Source: Rikenellaceae bacterium (GTDB lineage Bacteria; Bacteroidota; Bacteroidia; Bacteroidales; Rikenellaceae). From it: a DNA stretch of 55,395 nucleotides. The first letter of the stretch is position 1, and each line of letters begins with the position of its first letter. This document shows positions 46,222-53,166 of this stretch, piece after piece. The stretch covers positions 1 through 55,395 of the forward strand of contig SUZO01000012.1 of the NCBI GenBank assembly GCA_015059805.1, given 5' to 3'. The notes below the pieces were generated by a model, which was given only the letters and a program-made list of their open reading frames with translations, was not told the origin of the DNA and ran no database searches. A program made the translations under genes and the position numbers.

Positions 46222-47598
46222 TTACTCCTCAGGAGCGAACATAGGGTCCCAAGCAGGGAGCATAATTGGCTTCTGCTCAAGGAGCTTGAGGATATCCTCA
46301 GGGACATACTTGCGCTCGGCAACAAGGCGGAACATATACTCGTCAAACCACTGGTCGGTCATAATGAGATTTCCACGATAGCCACTATTTGCACCCCAGC
46401 TATTCTCTACCATCCACTTTGTTGTCTTGCCGTTATCATCGGTATCTACGGCAATAAGGGTCATAGCGTGTGACGAACCGCTGGCAAAAGTTGATACTCG
46501 CTGCTTTTTATCCATCGGAAACTCAGTGGCAAAGAGTGAGCCGTAGTCCAAATTATCAACATCCAGCACGCCGCGCTTGCGGTCAAAGAACTTACCTACG
46601 TCGCAAGAGAAGTACATAGCTGTATTGTCCTTGATAGAGGCAAGAGCCACCTCCTTAATGCGCTCAATAGGCAGATTGATATAGAGCCAGTTGTCACCGT
46701 CGTAGATGTGGCGGTCGTAGTCAATCTCGTAGACCTTGCCATACTCGCGTGTAGGGTCGTTCATTAGCATTACGTAGTTATTCTCAAGGTCCTCGCCCAC
46801 AAACTCTGCGTAGAAGCTCTGTGGAGTATAGGTTTTACTGCTCACCCTCTCACCCTTGCTGTTGTAGCGGGTCCAGACGAACTCTGTAGGTGGCACACCG
46901 AGGCACTTGACAAGAATATCGTAGATATTTGTCAGCATAGCGGTCTTGAGTAGGAAAATATCACCCTTGCGAGCCTCGCGTAGCTTAAGTGCATACTCGC
47001 GTAGCTTGAGCGAGAGAATCATTCGCATATCGCGGGTATTATTACTCTGGAAAGTCTCTGGCATTGCGCTCTTTGGCACTGCACCATACTTTGTAATAAG
47101 GTTGCTCACACCAGTAAACTGACCACCGTCGCCAATAGGATTCTTGAGCAGCCACTCTACCTTGCGGTCGTCAAGCGGAAGATGGCGTGTGTCAATAATA
47201 CCCTGCAAGAAGAGGTTTGACTTCTCAAGCAGGTCGTAGAAGGAGAGGTAGTTTTGTGAAAACTCAAACTCCTTAAGGTCGTGCTTTGCAATCATCTTGG
47301 CACGCAACACATTAAGACCTGTAAAGAGCCAGCAACGACCCGATGACTTCTGGTCGGTAATGCCTTTGGTCTTTACTTGGTACTTAAAGTGGGTGTCGCA
47401 CATGGCAAGGTTGCTGCCATTTACGGCAAGGGTAGAGATTGATGTCGATGCAAGGGCATTCTTTACAGCTACATCTGCTGCCTTACCCCTATATCCAGAG
47501 CGAATCTGCTCCATCATTGCGGCGTCAATGCCACCGCTTCGTTGTGCAACTGCCGTAAATGCAACTACTGCACATAAAATTGTAAGTACTCTTTTCAT
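46222..47598 (-). CDS. Secreted C1-family cysteine peptidase (bleomycin hydrolase/PepC-like)
   Basis: Papain-like aminopeptidase of the C1B group; these form hexameric barrels in other species. 458 residues with signal peptide MKRVLTILCAVVAFTAVAQ, unlike the cytoplasmic PepC of many bacteria, so it acts in the periplasm or outside. Catalytic residues are all present: Cys89 in SSGRCWLFTGLN, His377 in SSHAMTLIAVD and Asn399 in WMVENSWGANSG. The sequence after Cys89 and before His377 has the length expected for the bleomycin hydrolase hook and core. It follows the SGNH hydrolase gene with 9 nt between, forming a minus-strand pair that shares the promoter at 48402-48372. Confidence 0.93.
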   Translation of the reverse strand: MKRVLTILCAVVAFTAVAQRSGGIDAAMMEQIRSGYRGKAADVAVKNALASTSISTLAVNGSNLAMCDTHFKYQVKTKGITDQKSSGRCWLFTGLNVLRAKMIAKHDLKEFEFSQNYLSFYDLLEKSNLFLQGIIDTRHLPLDDRKVEWLLKNPIGDGGQFTGVSNLITKYGAVPKSAMPETFQSNNTRDMRMILSLKLREYALKLREARKGDIFLLKTAMLTNIYDILVKCLGVPPTEFVWTRYNSKGERVSSKTYTPQSFYAEFVGEDLENNYVMLMNDPTREYGKVYEIDYDRHIYDGDNWLYINLPIERIKEVALASIKDNTAMYFSCDVGKFFDRKRGVLDVDNLDYGSLFATEFPMDKKQRVSTFASGSSHAMTLIAVDTDDNGKTTKWMVENSWGANSGYRGNLIMTDQWFDEYMFRLVAERKYVPEDILKLLEQKPIMLPAWDPMFAPEE

Positions 47599-47607
47599 AT
47601 TGTCTAA

Positions 47608-48354
47608 TTATTTGATTAACATCGGTCTAAGAATCTTTACCCACTCAGCATAACCCTTTGCGTTGAGGTGGAGTTTGTCGTCTGTAAACTTGCTGGTATC
47701 AATCTGACCAACATCAGTAAGCAGAGGGGTGCAGGTATCAACATAGATAACCTGGTCGCTAATATCTGCATACTCGCGCATAAGGGCGTTATATGTCGCC
47801 TGACGGTCACGAATAGCCTCACGGCGCTGGCAGTGCTTCATAGCAAGAAAGTAGATAGGTACACCAGGGTAATCAGCCTCAATGCGCTTAAAGAGCAGCC
47901 TAACAAGGTCAAACAGCTCGCCAACGGTGGTATTTACCTCAGGCTTTGTCCTCAGGTCGTTGTCGCAGTAGAATACAAACGCCTTTGGCTTGTAGTGCGC
48001 CATAACGGTGTTGTAGTTGTAGTGAAGGTCTCTTAGCGTAGCACCTCCATAACCACGATTAACGACGGTCAGCGGGGCAAAATCCTCCTTCAGACTCTTC
48101 CACAGGCGGATAGATGAACTACCGAAGAACATCACATCACAATCACTCGGCTCGGTTTTTGCCCTCTCGCGCAGGGTCTTGATATGCTTATCTTCATAGC
48201 GAAGAATCCACTCCATATCGCACTGCTTGGTAACTGGCAGGCTGCTGTTGATTGTGTAGACATTGCTCTGCTCAGACTGCAGGCTTTCGGAGCTCTGGTT
48301 GTTTGCACAGCTAACTGCAAACAGAACGCATAGAGTAAAGAGTATCCTTTTCAT
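47608..48354 (-). CDS. SGNH/GDSL-type hydrolase lipoprotein
   Basis: Probable esterase or deacetylase on the cell envelope. 248 residues from ATG at 48354, where the lipobox LFAVSC (Cys16) begins the mature protein; the longer frame to 48465 crosses two promoters and the facing gene and is rejected. SGNH blocks: I, FFGSSSIRLW (catalytic Ser about residue 80); II, NRGYGGATL with Gly; III, YCDNDL with Asn; V, DDKLHLNAKGY with the Asp-x-x-His pair. The GSSSIRLW variant is common in acetylesterases acting on acylated sugars, but substrate is not known. First gene of a two-gene unit with the peptidase; divergent from FAD oxidoreductase 2. Confidence 0.88.
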   Translation of the reverse strand: MKRILFTLCVLFAVSCANNQSSESLQSEQSNVYTINSSLPVTKQCDMEWILRYEDKHIKTLRERAKTEPSDCDVMFFGSSSIRLWKSLKEDFAPLTVVNRGYGGATLRDLHYNYNTVMAHYKPKAFVFYCDNDLRTKPEVNTTVGELFDLVRLLFKRIEADYPGVPIYFLAMKHCQRREAIRDRQATYNALMREYADISDQVIYVDTCTPLLTDVGQIDTSKFTDDKLHLNAKGYAEWVKILRPMLIK

Positions 48355-48371
48355 AATAATTATGTTTTCTA

Positions 48372-48402
48372 CAAAGATATAACTTTTCTTGCATAACCGC
48401 AA
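48372..48402 (-). promoter_or_regulatory. Promoter of the SGNH hydrolase-peptidase pair
   Basis: Minus-strand TTG (48402-48400), 20-nt spacer, TATCTTTG (48379-48372), 17 nt before the start codon. Interleaved with the plus-strand promoter at 48389-48419. Confidence 0.85.
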
Positions 48403-48419
48403 AAAGGTTAGTAACTTTG
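48389..48419 (+). promoter_or_regulatory. Promoter of FAD oxidoreductase gene 2
   Basis: TTG (48389-48391), 20-nt spacer, TAACTTTG (48412-48419), 18 nt before ATG 48438. The longest open frame begins on the TTG inside this box, so it is not the true start. Confidence 0.85.
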
Positions 48420-48437
48420 TATAAACATTTTTTAGCG

Positions 48438-50243
48438 ATGAACAGTTCAATTCTACTTCCTGCATCCCTTTTTGCCGATTATGGCGGTTGGGTGACTGAT
48501 AGCCAATTTTTTGACCTTATAGGCTCAACTTATCTGTTGGCTCATGGTCTTGGTGTCGCTGTTGCTGATGCTAAGACAACATTTACAGCGCCTGCTGATG
48601 GCGAATACAATGTATATGTTCGCACACGCAACTGGACTCAGTATTGGTCCGAGGCACCTACGCCAGGCATTTTTGAGATCTTTGTAGACGGACAGAGTGT
48701 CGGTGTTTTCGGCAATGAGAGCTCTGAGTGGCACTGGCAGCGCGGAGCAAAGATAACGCTTACAGAGGGCAACCATACCGTTGTGGTGAAGGACCTTACG
48801 GGCTTTGATGGAAGATTTGATGCTATACTGCTCACAAAGTCAAACAGAGCGCCTAAAGATGACCTTGCTACATACCTATCGCTTCGCAAACGACTTCTTG
48901 CCCTGCCTCAGGCACCAGAGCGAGCAGGTTCGTACGACTTTGTGGTCGTTGGCGGAGGCGTGGCTGGTATGTGTGCAGCTATAGCAGCTGCGCGTACAGG
49001 TAGTCGTGTGGCTCTTATTCAGGACCGCAAGGTGTTGGGCGGAAATAACTCCTCCGAGATTCGTGTAGGTCTTGGTGGCAGACTAAACATAGGTCTCTAC
49101 CCATCATTAGGCTATCTGCTCAATGAGTTTGCTCCCGTGACTAAGGGAAATGCTCGCACGGCAGATATTTATGAGGATGAGAAGAAACTTGCAGCAGTAC
49201 TTGCTGAAAAACGAATAACACTCTTTATGGGTTATCGTGTGACAGATGTGGCGAAGAAGGGGGATAGAATAACCTCTGTAGTGGCTACAGATGTTGTAAA
49301 CCATAGCCGTATCCGTATCTTTGGTCGTCTTTTTGCCGACTGCACTGGCGATGCAAACCTCGGCGTTATGGCTGGGGCAGAGTGGAGCATGGGTCGTGAG
49401 GCAAAGAGCAGGTATGGCGAGGAGTCTGCGCCAGAGACAGCCGACACAATGACTATGGGAGCATCGCTGCAGTGGTACTGCCTTGAGGATAGTGTAGCTC
49501 GCCCATTCCCAGATATTGATTGGGGACTCAAGCTTGACGAGCAGAGTGTGCAGGTGGTGCGCCGAGGACAGTGGTACTGGGAGGTGGGTATGCGCGACGA
49601 CCAGATTGCCGATGCAGAGCGTATCCGCGACTATGGAATGTATGTCGCCTACTCAAACTGGGCATATCTGAAAAACCGATACTCCAAGCGCGAGGATTAT
49701 GCGTGTAGCTACCTGGGCTGGGTGAGCCATGTGGCTGGTAAGCGCGAGTCGCGCCGTATTATTGGTGAGTTTGTGCTTCGTGAGCAGGATTTGAAGAACA
49801 ATGTTATCTACCCTGATGGCTCTGCCTCTACATCGTGGTATATAGACCAGCACTATCCAGACCCAGAGAATAGCCTCCGCTTCCCAGGGCAGGAGTACCT
49901 CTCTTGCGGACACCTTGACCCTATGGGATTCTATCCGATACCGTACCGTTGCTTCTACTCTAAGGATGTTGTCAATATGTTTATGGCGGGACGCGATATT
50001 TCGGTCAGCCATATAGCATTAGGTACTGTTCGTGTGATGCGTACAACGGCAATGATGGGTGAGGTGGTAGGTATGGCTGCAACTATCTGTCGTCGCCGTC
50101 GTTGCCTGCCAAGGGATGTATACTACACACACCTTGAGACACTCAAACAGATGATGCGCCGAGGTGTTGGTCGTACGGATGTGCCTTATACACAGGTATA
50201 TACACTTATAGACACCACTGCAGCAAGAAGCGAGGAGTGTTAA
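48438..50243 (+). CDS. FAD-dependent oxidoreductase with N-terminal beta-sandwich domain, paralog 2
   Basis: 601 residues, no signal peptide, co-linear with paralog 1 over its whole length. The N-terminal domain (1-135) has the same landmarks (STYLLAHGLG, EYNVYVRTRNWTQYW, PGIFEIFVDG, WHWQRGAKITL, KDLTGFDGRFDAILLT). The flavin domain opens DFVVVGGGVAGMCAAIAAAR, with GGNNSSEIRVGLGG following. WYWEVGMRDDQIADAERIRD and MFMAGRDISVSHIALGTVRV are near-identical to paralog 1, while residues around the middle differ most, for example LPFPDIDWGLKLDEQ-type sequence, so the two may act on different substrates. Cotranscribed with a secreted esterase 13 nt downstream and divergent from an SGNH hydrolase: two envelope hydrolases beside one cytoplasmic oxidoreductase. 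Confidence 0.85.
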   Translation: MNSSILLPASLFADYGGWVTDSQFFDLIGSTYLLAHGLGVAVADAKTTFTAPADGEYNVYVRTRNWTQYWSEAPTPGIFEIFVDGQSVGVFGNESSEWHWQRGAKITLTEGNHTVVVKDLTGFDGRFDAILLTKSNRAPKDDLATYLSLRKRLLALPQAPERAGSYDFVVVGGGVAGMCAAIAAARTGSRVALIQDRKVLGGNNSSEIRVGLGGRLNIGLYPSLGYLLNEFAPVTKGNARTADIYEDEKKLAAVLAEKRITLFMGYRVTDVAKKGDRITSVVATDVVNHSRIRIFGRLFADCTGDANLGVMAGAEWSMGREAKSRYGEESAPETADTMTMGASLQWYCLEDSVARPFPDIDWGLKLDEQSVQVVRRGQWYWEVGMRDDQIADAERIRDYGMYVAYSNWAYLKNRYSKREDYACSYLGWVSHVAGKRESRRIIGEFVLREQDLKNNVIYPDGSASTSWYIDQHYPDPENSLRFPGQEYLSCGHLDPMGFYPIPYRCFYSKDVVNMFMAGRDISVSHIALGTVRVMRTTAMMGEVVGMAATICRRRRCLPRDVYYTHLETLKQMMRRGVGRTDVPYTQVYTLIDTTAARSEEC

Positions 50244-50256
50244 ACGAGTAGAGATT

Positions 50257-51135
50257 ATGAGAAGATTATTATTGTCACTTTTGGGAACAATCTGTTGCTT
50301 TGCCGTCGCTCTTGCAGCAGATAACAGCGGCACGGGAACACTTACTGAGCACACCTTTAAGTATAAGGGTAGAGTTTATAGCTACCACCTCTACCTGCCG
50401 AAGAACCTACCTGCAGGGGCACCACTATTGATGGTCTTTCATGGCTATAATTCACGTAATATACCATCTATACCTTACGGTTTTAATCCGATAGCGGATA
50501 GGGAGGGCTTTGCTATCTGTTATCCTCGTGGTGAGAATGACTACAAGGGTAAGCCGTACTGGTTTGTTGGCTACCAATTTCATATAGACAATGGCGACAA
50601 GCGCGATGATGTGGGCTTTGCCGTACGATTGGCAAGGTATCTGCAGCGCGAGCATAACTTGTCTAAGGAGAATCTATTTGCTACGGGACACTCAAATGGG
50701 GGCGCGATGTGCTACATGCTTGCATACAAGGCGTCGGACCTCTTTCGCGCTGTGGCGTCGGTCTCTGGTCATATTATGGAGGTGAACTATCGCAACCTTA
50801 AACCTCTAAATCCTATACCTGTGATGGAGGTACATGGCACTGAAGATAACCTCTCGCGTTGGAATGGCGATCCGTATAACAATGATGGCTGGGGTGCAGA
50901 TATAGCCACTGCACGCGCGGTGGGACTATGGGCGGCAAAGAACCGCTGCACGCATGAACAGACCGATACTCTGCCACTGCGCCGAAATCGAGTTATCGCT
51001 CATAGATATGTAGGCGGAACGGATGGTAATCAGGTGTGGCTCTATGAGGTTGTGGGCGGTAAGCACTCTTGGGCAAGTGCCGATATGGATACTGCCGAGC
51101 AGATATGGAGCTTTTTTAGCCTATATATCAAGTAA
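50257..51135 (+). CDS. Secreted alpha/beta-hydrolase, LpqC/PHB-depolymerase (CE1-like) family
   Basis: 292 residues with signal peptide MRRLLLSLLGTICCFAVALA. Alpha/beta-hydrolase landmarks: LLMVFHGYNS (oxyanion region), nucleophile elbow GHSNGGAM with Ser146, the acid in MEVHGTEDNLSRW and the catalytic His in GGKHSWAS. The family includes feruloyl esterases and short-chain polyester depolymerases; an acyl-sugar or aromatic ester is more likely here than polyhydroxybutyrate, given a gut-type genome and the neighbouring SGNH hydrolase and FAD enzymes, but this is inference. Downstream of FAD oxidoreductase 2 by 13 nt, same transcript. Confidence 0.87.
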   Translation: MRRLLLSLLGTICCFAVALAADNSGTGTLTEHTFKYKGRVYSYHLYLPKNLPAGAPLLMVFHGYNSRNIPSIPYGFNPIADREGFAICYPRGENDYKGKPYWFVGYQFHIDNGDKRDDVGFAVRLARYLQREHNLSKENLFATGHSNGGAMCYMLAYKASDLFRAVASVSGHIMEVNYRNLKPLNPIPVMEVHGTEDNLSRWNGDPYNNDGWGADIATARAVGLWAAKNRCTHEQTDTLPLRRNRVIAHRYVGGTDGNQVWLYEVVGGKHSWASADMDTAEQIWSFFSLYIK

Positions 51136-51141
51136 AATCAC

Positions 51142-51149
51142 TATCTTTG
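51142..51149 (+). promoter_or_regulatory. Probable -7 box of thiL
   Basis: TATCTTTG 33 nt before ATG 51182. The -33 position has only a T-run. No TPP riboswitch fits in the 46-nt gap before thiL. Confidence 0.6.
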
Positions 51150-51181
51150 CGCAGAATTTAACGTAGAATATACCTTACATT

Positions 51182-52225
51182 ATGGGAAAAATTAAGGGTA
51201 GAACAGAGATTGCCGAACTTGGAGAGTTTGGACTTATAGATACTCTTACAGAGCCATTTAAGGCGCAGCGTAAGACGACAATTAAGGGTGTAGGTGACGA
51301 TGCAGCAGTTATTGAGGCATCAAAGAGCACCGCTATGCTCGTAACGACAGATATGATGGTTGAGGGTGTAGACTTTGACCTTACTTACTTTCCGCCAAAA
51401 CATCTGGGCTATAAGGCTGTGACTAAGGGAATTAGCGATATTGTTGCAATGAATGCCTTGCCAGAGCAGGTGACCGTCTCGGTTGCTGTATCATCAAAAA
51501 TCTCTGTAGAGTTTCTTAAGGATCTCTATGCAGGTATTGAGTTTGCTTGTCGGGAGGCGGAGGTGGACCTTGTTGGTGGCGATACCAGCGCCTCGGTTAA
51601 TGGTCTTGTAATATCTATTACAGCCGTAGGTCGTGCAAAGAGGGATGCTGTTGTATATCGCAGTGGCGCTAAGGTTAATGACCTTATCTGCATTACAGGT
51701 AGCCTTGGCGCTCCGTACCTCGGACTAAAACTTCTGCAGCGTGAGAGTCGTGTGCTTGAGGGGGTGGTGGGCGAGAAACCTCAGTTTGAGGGCTTTGAGT
51801 ACCTGCTTGAGCGCTATCTCAAGCCTCGCGCTCGCTACGATATTGTCCGCTCACTTGCCGCTGAAGGGGTTGTGCCTACATCTATGATTGATATTTCAGA
51901 TGGTCTTGCCTCAGACCTTATGCAGATATGCCGCTCATCTCTCTGTGGCGCGAGAATATACCTTGAGCGTATGCCTATAGCACGCCAGTGTACCGCCCTG
52001 GGTGAGCAGATGCATATTGACCCAGTGACTGCAGCGCTAAATGGTGGTGAGGATTACGAGCTGCTCTTTACTCTGCCACTGTCAATGCGCGAGAAGGTCG
52101 CGGCTCTTGGTTGTATTGATATTATCGGACACATTACCGAGCCTCAGACGGGTTGCTTCCTCGTAACTCCAGATGGTGGAGAGATAGAGTTGCGTGCGCA
52201 GGGATTTGTGAGAAACAAAAAATGA
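51182..52225 (+). CDS. thiL: Thiamine-monophosphate kinase
   Basis: Makes thiamine pyrophosphate from thiamine monophosphate with ATP, the last step of TPP synthesis. 347 residues, PurM/AIR-synthase fold. Landmarks: N-terminal FGLIDTLTEPF, GVGDDAAVI (metal and ATP binding), VTTDMMVEGVDFDLTYFPPK, GYKAVTKGISDIVAMNALPE, VDLVGGDTSAS, and C-terminal MIDISDGLASDL and GGEDYELLFTLP. All are family signatures and none is broken. Monocistronic: its own -7 box upstream and a strong terminator downstream. It is physically separate from the TPP-riboswitch receptor at 20313, but both serve the same cofactor. Its TGA stop overlaps the left arm of a repeat element. Confidence 0.96.
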   Translation: MGKIKGRTEIAELGEFGLIDTLTEPFKAQRKTTIKGVGDDAAVIEASKSTAMLVTTDMMVEGVDFDLTYFPPKHLGYKAVTKGISDIVAMNALPEQVTVSVAVSSKISVEFLKDLYAGIEFACREAEVDLVGGDTSASVNGLVISITAVGRAKRDAVVYRSGAKVNDLICITGSLGAPYLGLKLLQRESRVLEGVVGEKPQFEGFEYLLERYLKPRARYDIVRSLAAEGVVPTSMIDISDGLASDLMQICRSSLCGARIYLERMPIARQCTALGEQMHIDPVTAALNGGEDYELLFTLPLSMREKVAALGCIDIIGHITEPQTGCFLVTPDGGEIELRAQGFVRNKK

Positions 52226-52425
52226 GGCTGAATAAAAAGTGTATTTTGTCGTTAACCCCTCTGCGAGGGCTTTTCCTCCTTGCAGCTCGGTAAAGTGAGT
52301 AAACTCACTCTACTCTCGCTCTGCAGCGTCGGTTACGCTCGCCCTCAAAATGCTCATTTACGCTTTAGTAAACTCCGCTTTTTCGGGCTTCGCAAGCCTA
52401 AAAATAGATCTTTTTATTCAACCTC
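52224..52425. repeat. Element with 16-bp terminal inverted repeats behind thiL
   Basis: Arms GAGGCTGAATAAAAAG (52224-52239) and its inverted partner at 52410-52425 match at 15 of 16 positions, enclosing 202 bp in all. Inside: a TTTTGTCGT motif (52244-52252), a hairpin with 7-bp perfect core AGTGAGT/ACTCACT (52290-52313 overall), GC-rich stretches, and GGGCTTCGCAAGCC (52385-52398), which also occurs near 12615. The left arm starts inside the thiL TGA. No gene is visible. It looks like a MITE-like or structural repeat. Confidence 0.65.
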
Positions 52426-52430
52426 CGAAC

Positions 52431-52475
52431 AAAATGTGGGTGACTATTTTACTTTTTAGTCACCCACATTTTTTT
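52431..52475. terminator. Bidirectional terminator between thiL and adk
   Basis: Twelve-bp perfect stem TGTGGGTGACTA (52435-52446) / TAGTCACCCACA (52457-52468), flanked by AAAA on the left and seven T on the right, between convergent genes. Confidence 0.95.
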
Positions 52476-52490
52476 GTCTCTATTGTTAAA

Positions 52491-53066
52491 TTATGCCAAC
52501 TTCTCAATCTCGGCAGCGATACGCTCAAAGACCTCGTCGATAGTGCCGAGGCTTGGAACGGCAACATACTTGCCCTGTGTGCGGTAGTAATCGGCTACGA
52601 TAGCAGTCTGCTGGTTGTAAATCTCAATGCGGTTGCGGATAACATCCTCAGATGCGTCATCAGCTCTGCCAGAGTCCTTGCCGCGAAGGAGTATTCGGCG
52701 AACAAGCTCCTCCTCAGGTACATCCATGTAGATCATAATGTCTACACTGTCGCCCATACTCTCAAGCATCTTATCAAACGCCTCCGCCTGTGCTGTTGTG
52801 CGAGGGAAACCGTCAAAGATAGTACCCTTAATGCCCTTGTTTTGGTTGAGATACTCCTCCACCATACCAATTACCACGCTATCTGGAGCAAGCTCGCCAC
52901 GAGAGATGTACTCTGCCATCTGCTGACCAAGTGGAGTCTGATTCTTGATGTATGAGCGGATAATCTCACCAGTAGAGATATGCGATAGACCAAATTTTTT
53001 CTCCAAAAGCTCCGACTGTGTGCCCTTACCACAACCAGGAGCGCCAAATAATACTACATTAAGCAT
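52491..53066 (-). CDS. adk: Adenylate kinase, short-LID form
   Basis: Interconverts ATP + AMP and two ADP in the cytoplasm. 191 residues. The P-loop is GAPGCGKGT (8-16); the NMP-binding region is STGEIIRSYIKNQTPLG with the usual FDGFPRTTAQAEAFD later. The LID domain is the short type: RRILLRGKDSGRADDASEDV, lacking the long insert and the zinc cysteines of Gram-positive forms. Starts MLNVVLFGAP. Single gene with a TAACTTTG box at 53101-53094 upstream. Confidence 0.97.
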   Translation of the reverse strand: MLNVVLFGAPGCGKGTQSELLEKKFGLSHISTGEIIRSYIKNQTPLGQQMAEYISRGELAPDSVVIGMVEEYLNQNKGIKGTIFDGFPRTTAQAEAFDKMLESMGDSVDIMIYMDVPEEELVRRILLRGKDSGRADDASEDVIRNRIEIYNQQTAIVADYYRTQGKYVAVPSLGTIDEVFERIAAEIEKLA

Positions 53067-53093
53067 AACCTAAATCGTTGTAATTATGTGCCA

Positions 53094-53101
53094 CAAAGTT
53101 A
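53094..53101 (-). promoter_or_regulatory. Probable -7 box of adk
   Basis: TAACTTTG on the minus strand, about 28 nt before the adk start. The region upstream is very AT-rich and lacks a clear TTG at the usual distance. Confidence 0.6.
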
Positions 53102-53166
53102 ATCAAAAATTTTAATATTTTGATTTTTTGACGAAATAAATTATATTTTCGGTAAATTTTTAACTC

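Noticed and set aside
48355..48465. Longer SGNH hydrolase start at 48465
   Set aside because: It would run through both interleaved promoters and the start of the facing gene, and it would hide the lipobox.
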